Shown here piece after piece: positions 35,345-43,518 of a stretch of 64,000 nucleotides of DNA. The stretch is taken from positions 124,001 through 188,000 of the forward strand of contig NZ_JBJGED010000003.1 of assembly GCF_045062745.1 (NCBI RefSeq), in the 5' to 3' direction. Both the position numbers and the translations under genes were made by a program. The stretch's first letter is position 1. Every line of letters begins with the position of its first letter. Origin of the DNA: Paenibacillus_AA sp045062745. GTDB lineage: Bacteria; Bacillota; Bacilli; Paenibacillales; NBRC-103111. Below the pieces are notes generated by a model. The model ran no database searches. It had not been told where the DNA came from and was given only the letters and a program-made list of their open reading frames with translations.

Positions 35345-36291
35345 TGGCGGATATCCGGAAGGCGCTCGTCGGGAAGCGGGCGCAGCAAGCCAAGCGGGCC
35401 GTACTCGGCCAACACCACAACGACGGCTGGCTCGCGAAGCTGTTCATCTACTTCATGCTGTCGATCGTCGCTTACTTGTACCTGCAGCCCTTCTTCTATA
35501 TGGTGTCGACCATGTTCAAGAACTTGAGCGACCTGCTGGACCCGACGGTACAGTGGATTCCTCGGAAGCTGGAGTGGAACAACCTGGTCCGGGCGTGGAA
35601 CGGTCTGAAGTATCCCCAGTCGTTCGCCAATACGATCACGATCGCCCTGTTCGGTTCGCTCATCCAGGTGTGCGTCTGCGCGCTGACGGGGTATGCGCTC
35701 GCCAAACTGAAGTTCCCGGGGAAAGGCTTGGCGCAGTTCCTCGTGTTCCTGACGTTCCTGGTGCCGCCGCAGATCATCATCATCCCGTTATACGTCATCT
35801 TCAGCAAGCTGGGCTGGCTCAACACGCCGCTTGTGTTCCTCGTCCCGGCCTTGTTCGGCCAAGGCTTGCGCAGCGCGCTGTTCATCATTATATTCCGGCA
35901 GTTCTTCAAAACGTTGCCCGATGCGCTGGAGGAAGCGGCCAAGCTGGACGGTGCGTCGACGTTCCGCATTTTCTCGCGGATTATGATGCCGCTGGCGCGA
36001 TCGGCTTGTCTCGTCGTGTTCCTGTTCTCGTTCATCTGGTATTGGAACCAATATTACGAGCCGTCGATGTTCTTGAACAATGCTTATCAGCCGTTGTCCA
36101 TCCGGCTCAATCAGCTGCCCCAGGTGCTCATGGGGACCAATCCGGATCCCTCGGCGCAGCTCTTCAATCCGATCACGGAAGGGACCAAGATGGCGGGCGC
36201 GTTCCTGATCGTCTTCCCCCCGCTGCTCGTCTATATCGTGACCCAGCGTTGGTTTGTGGAAGGCATCGAGCGGACCGGACTTGTCGATTAG
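35341..36291 (+). CDS. Second sugar ABC permease (MalG type)
   Basis: A 316-residue permease with six helices and the EAA loop LEEAAKLDGASTFRIFSRIM. ATG 35341 overlaps the previous stop and has AAGGAGGGGATT upstream. Together with the preceding permease it forms a second sugar channel. The likely cognate binding protein is at 42062, separated by 5.8 kb. Confidence 0.9.
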   Translation: MMADIRKALVGKRAQQAKRAVLGQHHNDGWLAKLFIYFMLSIVAYLYLQPFFYMVSTMFKNLSDLLDPTVQWIPRKLEWNNLVRAWNGLKYPQSFANTITIALFGSLIQVCVCALTGYALAKLKFPGKGLAQFLVFLTFLVPPQIIIIPLYVIFSKLGWLNTPLVFLVPALFGQGLRSALFIIIFRQFFKTLPDALEEAAKLDGASTFRIFSRIMMPLARSACLVVFLFSFIWYWNQYYEPSMFLNNAYQPLSIRLNQLPQVLMGTNPDPSAQLFNPITEGTKMAGAFLIVFPPLLVYIVTQRWFVEGIERTGLVD

Positions 36292-36300
36292 AGTCGAAGA

Positions 36301-36353
36301 TAGGAATTGGGTGCGGAAACGGGTATAATGGGAGTGTTTACCTATTTGATAGG
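36301..36353 (+). promoter_or_regulatory. Promoter and possible operator of the LacI regulator
   Basis: TATAAT (36324-36329) with a weak -35. CCTAT-TTG-ATAGG (36341-36353) is a 13-base inverted repeat just downstream and could be an operator for autoregulation. Confidence 0.4.
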
Positions 36354-36382
36354 AATCAAGTTTGGATAGTAGGAGAATGGAT

Positions 36383-37387
36383 ATGAGCGTAACGCTGAAA
36401 GACATTGCCCAGAAAGCGAACGTCTCGGTCACCACCGTATCGAGAGTCGTGAACCATAATGACACGACGATCTGCAGCGAGGAGACGCAAAATTTAATAT
36501 GGAGCCTCGTCGACGAGTTGGGCTATAAGGCCAAACGGAAGCAGGCCGGGCAAGTCGGGAAGTCGGAATATAAAATCGGGTACGTGCTCGGTCAATCCGT
36601 CGATACGGCTTATGATCCCTTCTATTCTATGATTCTCAAAGGTATTGAGGCGGAAGCCGTCAGCACCGGCGTGACGCTCGCTTTCGGCTGCTTCACGCCG
36701 GGGTTGTACCGGCCGGAAGCTTTCAAAAAAATTCTCGAGGATTCGCAGGTCAATACTGTGATCTATATGTCCGTGGAGAAGGAGCTGCTGGCGCTGCTGA
36801 TCGATCACCAAGTCGATCTCGTCGTAGCCGGCGTCGAAATGATGTCCGCCATTCCTGAGGGGGCGGACTACGTCGGCGTCAACTTCTATACGGACACGCT
36901 GAAGTGGCTGCAGACGAAGGTGCTGAACCGGTACGACCGGGTCGGTTATGTGGGCAACCCGCATACCGGGCGTTATAAGGCGTATCTGGATGCGCACAAG
37001 CTAATGAACAAACCGCTGAATCCGGACTACCGGATCCTGATCGACGGCTGGAAGACGGATGCGGCCAAAATCGCCGTCCTGGATTATCTCGACTCGGGCA
37101 AGGAGCTGCCCGAAGTCTTCTTCTGTCCGAGCGACCGGCTGGCGGTCGGCGTCATGATCGCGCTCCGCGAGCGGGGGATCGACGTGCCGGGCCGGGTGAA
37201 GGTGCTCGGCTTCGACAACATCGAGATGGCCGAATATGTGTCGCCGAGGCTGACGACGATCGAGGTGCCGGGCTACAACATCGGCCGGATGGCCGTACGC
37301 GCGGCGCTCGCGCGTGTGACCGGGGAGCGGGATTACCCGGTGCAGTTCATTATGCCGACGCACTTCGTGGAGCGCGAGTCGTTGTGA
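36383..37387 (+). CDS. LacI-family transcriptional regulator
   Basis: A 334-residue DNA-binding regulator. The N-terminal LacI HTH is intact (VTLKDIAQKANVSVTTVSRV). A type I periplasmic-binding-like effector domain follows (about 65-334), including VKVLGFDNIEMAEYVSPRLT. It probably senses a sugar and controls the neighbouring transporter and CAZyme genes. ATG 36383 is preferred over upstream TTG and ATG because AGGAGA (36371-36376) is 6 bases away. Confidence 0.92.
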   Translation: MSVTLKDIAQKANVSVTTVSRVVNHNDTTICSEETQNLIWSLVDELGYKAKRKQAGQVGKSEYKIGYVLGQSVDTAYDPFYSMILKGIEAEAVSTGVTLAFGCFTPGLYRPEAFKKILEDSQVNTVIYMSVEKELLALLIDHQVDLVVAGVEMMSAIPEGADYVGVNFYTDTLKWLQTKVLNRYDRVGYVGNPHTGRYKAYLDAHKLMNKPLNPDYRILIDGWKTDAAKIAVLDYLDSGKELPEVFFCPSDRLAVGVMIALRERGIDVPGRVKVLGFDNIEMAEYVSPRLTTIEVPGYNIGRMAVRAALARVTGERDYPVQFIMPTHFVERESL

Positions 37388-37416
37388 CGTGGAATATATA
37401 ACCCGAACCTGAGGGG

Positions 37417-37450
37417 GCCGGAGGGACGAACGTCCATCTCCGGCTTCTTG
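37417..37450 (+). terminator. Terminator after the LacI regulator
   Basis: GCCGGAG (37417-37423) pairs with CTCCGGC (37438-37444), with inner GGACG/CGTCC, followed by TTCTTGT. Confidence 0.65.
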
Positions 37451-37500
37451 TGCTATACTACCAGAGACAGTGAAAGATCAAATCGTCGAGGAGACTCCGC

Positions 37501-39792
37501 ATGCGGCAATTACGTCAAAAATGGCGGCAGTATTTGGTAGGCGAGACCCTGTCGCAAGAAGCGATACAAAAGATTCAAAAGTACCGGAGCACGATGCAGC
37601 CCGATCAAACGCTGTTGTGGCCGGATATTCCTCTGAAGGACAACACCGCGGATTCGTATCTCCTGATCCTGCGGTTAAGGGAGCTTGCGATCGGCTTGAG
37701 CACGCCGGGGGCCGCTTGTTATAACGATCCGGCGCTGAAGAGCGAAATCCGGGCCGGTCTCGAATGGTTTTACGAGCACCGGTACAACGAAGTTCGCCCG
37801 CCGCACGGCAACTGGTGGAACTGGGAGATCGGCGTGCCGATCACCCTGCTGGAGACGATCATCGTCCTGGAGGAGCTGGATGTGCTCGACCCGGTGTTCA
37901 TCGAACGGCTGCTTCGGCCGGTGGACAAGTATGTGGCGGATCCTGCGTTTCACGCGAAGCTGTTCACGCAACCGAACCCATCGACAGGAGCGAACCTCGT
38001 TTGGAAGGTCAGCGGCTCCGCTCTAACGGCAGTGGTTCAGGGGGATGAGGCGAAGCTGCGAGCAGCCTGCCGCGCATTGCTGCCGGTTTTCAGCTACAGT
38101 CGGCACGGGGATGGCTTCTATGAGGACGGCTCCTTCATTCAGCACGAGAAGTTTGCGTATACCGGCGGCTATGGCAAATCGCTGCTGCAGGACCTCACTC
38201 GGGTGCTGGTGTGGCTGAACGGCACGCCCTGGGAGCTGCCCGCTAACGCAACGGCGTTGACCTACCGCTGGATCCAAGATTCGTATGTTCCGCTTATGTT
38301 CCGCGGCATGCTGCTGGACATGGCGAGCGGGCGGGAAATGTCGCGCTACCATTCGCAAAATCACGATATCGGCCATATCGTAATCACCTCCTGTCTGCGT
38401 TTCGCCCGGATGTTGGACGAGGCGCAAGCCGAATGGCTGTTGGCCCGGGTGAAGCGGTGGATCGTGGCGGACACCTACAAATCGTATGTCACAACCGCTC
38501 CTCCGGATACGGCGGAGCAAGCCCGGCGTTTGCTTCTGGAGGAGCGGATCCAGCCGGCTCCGGAGGAGGCGTTCTGCAAGCTGTTCGCCCAGATGGACCG
38601 CGCGGTGCTGCAAGGGCCCGGCTTTGCGTTCGGCATTAGCATGTATTCGGACCGGATCTTTACTTACGAGTCGATCAACGGAGATAACCTGAAGGGCTGG
38701 TATACCTCCCAGGGGATGACCTCGCTCTACAACGGGGATTTGAGCCAATTCGCCGACGGCTACTGGCCTACGGTGAATGCGTACCGGCTGCCCGGCATCA
38801 CTGCGGCGGTGGAGCCGCTGGAGGACGGCGAGCGCCGAAGCCGGTCCAGCAGCCGGTCTTTTGTCGGCGGAGCGGTGCTCGGAGCCCGCTACGGGGCGGT
38901 GGCGATGGAGCTGGAGACACCGGCTCCAGGTCCTGCGGAGCGGGCTTCGGCTCAGCTGACCGGCCGGAAAAGCTGGTTTTTGTTCGGCGACCGTATAGTC
39001 GCCCTCGGCTCTAATATCGTGATGAACGAATCGGGCAAGATGGCGGAAACGGTGATCGAGAATCGGAAGCTCGTTACGGGCGAAGAAAAGATCAGCGCGG
39101 ATGGCCGGCCGATTTGCCTCGAGACGGGTAGCGCAGAGACGCTTCAACCCCGCTGGATCCATCTGGCGGGAGGAGTTCCGGAGGCAGATGCGGGTATTGT
39201 GTTCCCGAAGGCTTGCACCGTGAAGGCGCTTCGGGAGGAACGGTCGGGGAGCTGGAGGGACATCAACCTTGCCGGCCCGGTGGAGCAGATACGCCGACCG
39301 TATGCGACCTTTTGGTTCGAGCACGCTGCAGAGGGGCAAGCCGAGCAGGCGGCGTCCGGCGCGGAATATGCTTACATGGTGCTGCCGGGCCGAACGGAAC
39401 AGGAGACCGCTGAATTCGCCGAGCGCCCGCCGATCCGGATTATGGAGCAGAGCGAGCAGTGCCACGCGGTGGAGGACGTCGAACAAGGCCTGTTCGCCGC
39501 CCACTTCTGGCAGTCCGCCCGCCATGGCTGCGGGAGGGTCAGCGTCGACGGACCGGCATCCGTGGTGCTGAAGCAGTCCTCGGCCGGGTGGCGGTTGGCC
39601 GTCAGCGATCCTACGCAAAAGCGGCAGTCGCCGATCGAGCTGGCGCTAGATTTGCCGGCGGGCCGCGTAGTCTACCGGTCGGAGCGCATCCGACTCCTCA
39701 CGGAAGGAGAGGGACGGGTAAGGCTGGACTTTGATCCAGCTGGTGCGACGGGTGGCTCTTTCGAGATCGAGCTGGCATTCGAGAGCGAATAG
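37501..39792 (+). CDS. Polysaccharide lyase family 8-like enzyme, intracellular
   Basis: A 763-residue PL8-type lyase (hyaluronate, chondroitin AC or xanthan lyase family), which breaks uronic-acid-containing glycans by beta-elimination. It has the N-terminal helical toroid motif NWWNWEIGVP (residues about 105-114), catalytic His/Tyr region DGSFIQHEKFAYTGGYG (about 208-225), SGREMSRYHSQN (about 278) and NGDNLKGWYTSQGMTSLYNG followed by WPTVNAYRLPGIT. A C-terminal beta-sandwich follows. No signal peptide is visible, unlike most secreted PL8 enzymes, so it probably acts on imported oligosaccharides. Exact substrate cannot be read from sequence. GAGGAG (37486-37491) serves ATG 37501. Confidence 0.88.
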   Translation: MRQLRQKWRQYLVGETLSQEAIQKIQKYRSTMQPDQTLLWPDIPLKDNTADSYLLILRLRELAIGLSTPGAACYNDPALKSEIRAGLEWFYEHRYNEVRPPHGNWWNWEIGVPITLLETIIVLEELDVLDPVFIERLLRPVDKYVADPAFHAKLFTQPNPSTGANLVWKVSGSALTAVVQGDEAKLRAACRALLPVFSYSRHGDGFYEDGSFIQHEKFAYTGGYGKSLLQDLTRVLVWLNGTPWELPANATALTYRWIQDSYVPLMFRGMLLDMASGREMSRYHSQNHDIGHIVITSCLRFARMLDEAQAEWLLARVKRWIVADTYKSYVTTAPPDTAEQARRLLLEERIQPAPEEAFCKLFAQMDRAVLQGPGFAFGISMYSDRIFTYESINGDNLKGWYTSQGMTSLYNGDLSQFADGYWPTVNAYRLPGITAAVEPLEDGERRSRSSSRSFVGGAVLGARYGAVAMELETPAPGPAERASAQLTGRKSWFLFGDRIVALGSNIVMNESGKMAETVIENRKLVTGEEKISADGRPICLETGSAETLQPRWIHLAGGVPEADAGIVFPKACTVKALREERSGSWRDINLAGPVEQIRRPYATFWFEHAAEGQAEQAASGAEYAYMVLPGRTEQETAEFAERPPIRIMEQSEQCHAVEDVEQGLFAAHFWQSARHGCGRVSVDGPASVVLKQSSAGWRLAVSDPTQKRQSPIELALDLPAGRVVYRSERIRLLTEGEGRVRLDFDPAGATGGSFEIELAFESE

Positions 39793-39901
39793 GGCGGTTG
39801 CAGCGGCATAAGGAAACGAGTAGGTTGCGGTCGCTTCCGGCTGGCTAAGCTGAGAGTGGAAAGCAGAATGTCAGAGTAGTCCGGAAGGAGGCGTGGTCTG
39901 T

Positions 39902-40117
39902 ATGAAGGTTGAAATAGGCCGCAGTTTGCTGCAGGAAAGGATGCGCGAGGCCTCGGTATCGCTGGAGGAGCTGGCGATGCAGCTTCGGTACAAGCCGGAG
40001 CGTCTCGCGGATTATATCGAGGGCAAGCGAATCATGCCGCTCAAAACGGCGGTTTCGATCGCCCGCACGCTGGGGTGTACGGCGGAGGCTCTGTATGAAT
40101 GGGTACCGGCTGATTAG
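39902..40117 (+). CDS. Small XRE-type helix-turn-helix protein
   Basis: A 71-residue protein consisting of one HTH: SLEELAMQLRYKPERLADYI, then a helix ending in SIARTLGCTAEALYEW. It may be a Cro/CI-like regulator. ATG 39902 has AAGGAGG (39885-39891) 10 bases upstream; GTG 39893 is too close to that site. It stands alone between a lyase and a terminator. Confidence 0.8.
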   Translation: MKVEIGRSLLQERMREASVSLEELAMQLRYKPERLADYIEGKRIMPLKTAVSIARTLGCTAEALYEWVPAD

Positions 40118-40170
40118 CGGAGGAAGTAAACTCTAACGGGACACTTTAGCGCAAAATGACACCAATAGAA

Positions 40171-40197
40171 GGCTGCCGAAATAATCGGCGGCCTTGT
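40171..40197 (+). terminator. Terminator after the XRE gene
   Basis: GGCTGCCGA (40171-40179) pairs with TCGGCGGCC (40185-40193), with one G-T pair, then TTGTT. Confidence 0.65.
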
Positions 40198-40292
40198 TAC
40201 GCTTAAGGGCAGTTAGTGCAACCTTTTCTTGGATTAAGCGTCATTAGTTCATACAAATATTTCCTCAATTTCTTAAAGGAGATAATGGAACT

Positions 40293-41843
40293 ATGAGATT
40301 AAAGCGGATCGGATGTATGGTTATCTTTTCATTATACCTGGGCTTGTTGGCAACGGCGGGAAACAGTCGAGCTGCTGCTGAGACCGTAAGGGTTACGCTG
40401 CCGGATTTTACGGTAGAACTGAACGGGCATATTGTGGAAAATCTAAACCGCGAATACCCGCTGCTGGTTTACGACGATATCACCTATTTTCCGATGACGT
40501 GGTACGATACCAGACTGCTTGGTTTAGAGACGGATTGGTCGCCGGAAAACGGGCTGAACATCCAGCAAAGCCTGGTGACTTCCTCGTATGTGTCCTACAA
40601 GTCTGATCGTCGCAACGCAGCCTCCTACGCTGCGGAAGTTCCCGCAACTCCCGTCACGATCAACGGCAAGACGATTGACAACACCAACGAAGAATATCCG
40701 TTGTTAAGCTTCCGGGATGTGACGTATTTTCCATTGACCTGGCGTTTCGCGCACGACGAATTCAACTGGGATTACCAGTGGAGCGATACCGATGGTCTTA
40801 GCATCACGTCCGATAACCCACAGGTGCAACCGGCTCTGCTTCCTGCCTATGCCGGTGAGAACGATGTTGCCCTTTTCAAGGGATATTTCTATTTTGTCGA
40901 GACGAGAGGGATGACAAACCATGTATATCGGGCTCCCGAGCTGCATCCGTCCGACATGGAGGAGATTTATTCTTATAGCTTCTACAGTTCCGATAGGAAT
41001 CCAAAGGTCGTAACTTTTCAGATCCGAGATCATACGCTTTGGTTTAAGTATCACCTTGGGGGAGGATTTACAGGTACGGACCTGTTCGTTAAAGTCGGTG
41101 ACGATGGGAAAGCCGAGTTGCTGCATCGAGGGTATATCGATTTCTTCGACACCCCATATGGGACTTTAATCCTCAATCTCCCAGGCGGCTTCATGTATTT
41201 ATCGCAGCCAGGTCAGAATGAGACGGATAGCAAGATTGTAGGGGGAGACGACCCGAATGTGAAGATGTACACCAGCCGCGACGTTCTTACAACAGCTGAC
41301 TCTTTGGTCGGGGATGATGTCTTCGTCCTGTGCTTAAAAGGCCCTAACGACCACAATTCACTTTGCAAAATCAACCTGAAAACGAATAAAAGTGAAACGG
41401 TCGTCAACTCGGGGATTAGCTTATTCCGCATTTTTGATAAAAAGCTCTACTATGTGAAGGACGAGGACAACATGTTGTATTCGTCGGCGTTGGATGGGAA
41501 GGGCGAAATGAAGCTTTCCGATCATCCAGTATCATGGTTTGACAGCATCGACGGCAACGTATTCTACACAACCAAGAGAGACACGAATCGATTCGAGTTG
41601 TACAAAGCCGATCGGAACGGAGAAGACCCGCTCGTGTGGAGAACGCCGGTCACAGCTGTGCAAGTAATAAACAATCGGCTTGTCTGCCGGTTTGACGAGA
41701 ACGATGGTTTTCGCGTCGTACTGCTGGACGATTCTGGCCGCCTGCAGCTGGAAGTAGCGGATCCGATCTCTCGTGTACTTACATCCGACGATGGGATTTT
41801 ACTCGAATCTTCCTTAGATTCCTCAATCAAACTTATTCGTTGA
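40293..41843 (+). CDS. Secreted stalk-domain (copper-amine-oxidase-N-like) and DUF5050-like protein
   Basis: A 516-residue exported protein. After a signal peptide (about 1-30, ending Arg-Ala-Ala-Ala), two copper-amine-oxidase-N-like units occur (VELNGHIVENLNREYPLLVY and VTINGKTIDNTNEEYPLLSF). They share the EYPLL-DxTYFPxTW pattern. The rest (about 180-516) is a series of strand repeats resembling DUF5050 beta-propeller blades (YVKDEDNMLYSSALDG and VFYTTKRDTNRFELYKADRNG). No enzymatic motif was seen. It probably acts as a cell-surface sensor or binding protein. It is in a transcription unit of its own; AAAGGAGAT precedes ATG 40293. Confidence 0.82.
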   Translation: MRLKRIGCMVIFSLYLGLLATAGNSRAAAETVRVTLPDFTVELNGHIVENLNREYPLLVYDDITYFPMTWYDTRLLGLETDWSPENGLNIQQSLVTSSYVSYKSDRRNAASYAAEVPATPVTINGKTIDNTNEEYPLLSFRDVTYFPLTWRFAHDEFNWDYQWSDTDGLSITSDNPQVQPALLPAYAGENDVALFKGYFYFVETRGMTNHVYRAPELHPSDMEEIYSYSFYSSDRNPKVVTFQIRDHTLWFKYHLGGGFTGTDLFVKVGDDGKAELLHRGYIDFFDTPYGTLILNLPGGFMYLSQPGQNETDSKIVGGDDPNVKMYTSRDVLTTADSLVGDDVFVLCLKGPNDHNSLCKINLKTNKSETVVNSGISLFRIFDKKLYYVKDEDNMLYSSALDGKGEMKLSDHPVSWFDSIDGNVFYTTKRDTNRFELYKADRNGEDPLVWRTPVTAVQVINNRLVCRFDENDGFRVVLLDDSGRLQLEVADPISRVLTSDDGILLESSLDSSIKLIR

Positions 41844-41870
41844 ATCGTCAGTTGAATAAGAGCACTGCTG

Positions 41871-41897
41871 CAGCCGGCCAATACCGGCTGTTTTTGT
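41871..41897 (+). terminator. Terminator after the stalk-domain gene
   Basis: CAGCCGG (41871-41877) pairs with CCGGCTG (41884-41890) and is followed by TTTTTG. Confidence 0.8.
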
Positions 41898-41963
41898 CTT
41901 TAAATAAGATGCACATTCAAGAAAATAAACTAAATTACACTTTAATATTTAACTATAATAATT

Positions 41964-42014
41964 CCTAAATTAACGTAAAATCATATTGACGAATAAACTA
42001 TAATTGGGTAAGAT
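41964..42014 (+). promoter_or_regulatory. Promoter of the sugar-binding lipoprotein gene, shared block copy 2
   Basis: TTGACG (41986-41991), 17-base gap, TAAGAT (42009-42014). TATAAT at 41999 is 7 bases after the -35 box, as in copy 1 at 24067-24117. The block begins CCTAAATTAACGTAAAAT. Confidence 0.65.
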
Positions 42015-42061
42015 TGGGTCAGATTGATAAAGAACCATCCACGGTGGAGGTCGAAAAGCGC

Positions 42062-43435
42062 ATGATAGGGAAATGGAAGAGCAAGATGTCTTTGGGTATG
42101 GCCGGAATGATGACGCTTTCAATGATGCTGGCGGCATGCTCGGGCGGGGGCGGGAATACTGGGAGTACCACTTCGCCGTCATCGTCAGCGACGCCGACTC
42201 CGATTCCAGCCAAGAAGGAAGAGCCGGTCACGCTCCGGATCGTGCACCAGAACAGCCCGGACCAGGACGCGCACTACAAGCGGTTCATGGAGAAGTACCC
42301 GAACATCACGGTCATCGTGGAGAAAGCGACGGGCGGGCAGGACGCGAACTACATGGAGAAGATCGCCGCCCTGAATGCCGCGGGCACGCCGGCCGATCTG
42401 ACCTGGGTCGTCGACATCACCGCCTACATGAAGGACGGGTTGGTCGAAGACTTGACGCCGCTCATGGCCAATAACGAAACGATGAAGAAAGTGAAGTTCC
42501 CGGAAGGTCTGCTCGACATGTTCAAGATCAAGGGCAAGCAGTACGCCCTGCCGCGTTCCGTCAATCCGATCTTCATCTACGTCAACAAAGACATGCTGGC
42601 GAAGTACGGCATGGAGATGCCGAAGAACGACTGGACATGGACGCAATTCCGCGAGATGGCGAAGAAAGCGACCGACCCGAAAGCCGGCGACTGGGGCATC
42701 GGCGACAACGCCTTCACCGGCATCTACGGAGCGTCCGCCCTCGCTATGGCGAACGGCCATGCCGACAACCTGTTCTACCTGAACAAGGACATGACCCAAA
42801 GCGTGCTGAATACCCCGGACGCGCTCGCCGACTTCCGTTGGTGGCAGGAGCTTCAGAGCAAGGATCATTCGCTGCCGAACTATGAGGAGAGCAAAGCGAC
42901 CGGATTCAACCGGGCGATGGACGGAACGTTCATTACCGGGAAAGTGCTCTTCAACGTCGGCGGCTCCTGGGTGGGCAAGACGACGAAGGACAACGCCAAG
43001 TTCAACTGGGACATTCTCCCGTTCCCGAAAGGCACCGTGAAGCAAGTCGGCGTGAACTCGACCGGTCAGGTAGCGATCCTGAGCGGGTCCAAGAACAAGG
43101 AAGCCGCGATGAAGCTGCTCGCCTTCCAATTCGAGAAAGAGGAAGAACTGGCGAACATCAAGGATTCATTCTTCCCGGTCACGGTCGATCCGGATCTGAA
43201 CAAGGCCATCGCGGAAACCGACGTGTGGAAGGGCAAGAACGTAACCGCCTCGACGCTTCCTTGCTGCACGAGACCGGGCCCGAACATTCCGGCCTGGAAC
43301 GATTACTACGCCGCCTGGAACGGGTACATCAACGACGCGCTGTTCAACGGCAAAGACATCAACACCACGGTCATTCCGAACATTGAAGCCTGGAACAAGA
43401 AAACGCTCGACCTGCGCAAGCAGCTGGGACTCTAA
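42062..43435 (+). CDS. Sugar ABC transporter substrate-binding lipoprotein
   Basis: A 457-residue lipoprotein of the SBP_bac_1 family. The signal is followed by lipobox Leu-Ala-Ala-Cys (residue about 27) and a Gly/Ser/Thr/Pro linker. The mature part has VTLRIVHQNSPDQDAHYKRF, AALNAAGTPADLTWVVDITA and WTWTQFREMAKKATDPKAGD. It is probably the binding protein for permeases 34445/35341, as no other binding protein accompanies them. ATG 42062 is chosen: GGTGGAGG lies about 12 bases upstream and the TTG at 42014 falls inside the promoter. A dedicated promoter makes it separately adjustable. Confidence 0.9.
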   Translation: MIGKWKSKMSLGMAGMMTLSMMLAACSGGGGNTGSTTSPSSSATPTPIPAKKEEPVTLRIVHQNSPDQDAHYKRFMEKYPNITVIVEKATGGQDANYMEKIAALNAAGTPADLTWVVDITAYMKDGLVEDLTPLMANNETMKKVKFPEGLLDMFKIKGKQYALPRSVNPIFIYVNKDMLAKYGMEMPKNDWTWTQFREMAKKATDPKAGDWGIGDNAFTGIYGASALAMANGHADNLFYLNKDMTQSVLNTPDALADFRWWQELQSKDHSLPNYEESKATGFNRAMDGTFITGKVLFNVGGSWVGKTTKDNAKFNWDILPFPKGTVKQVGVNSTGQVAILSGSKNKEAAMKLLAFQFEKEEELANIKDSFFPVTVDPDLNKAIAETDVWKGKNVTASTLPCCTRPGPNIPAWNDYYAAWNGYINDALFNGKDINTTVIPNIEAWNKKTLDLRKQLGL

Positions 43436-43448
43436 AAACAATGCATAT

Positions 43449-43482
43449 CGGCCTGGGTTCGGCGCAACTCAGGCCGTCTTTG
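43449..43482 (+). terminator. Hairpin terminator or attenuator before the alpha-galactosidase gene
   Basis: CGGCCTG (43449-43455) pairs with CAGGCCG (43470-43476), with further GTT/AAC pairing, then TCTTTG. Confidence 0.6.
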
Positions 43483-43518
43483 TAGACAAAAACGCCAATA
43501 GACAGGAGAAATGCGAAG

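Noticed and set aside
38023..39618. A 531-codon minus-strand frame opposite the PL8 lyase
   Set aside because: No motifs, composition typical of antisense frames.
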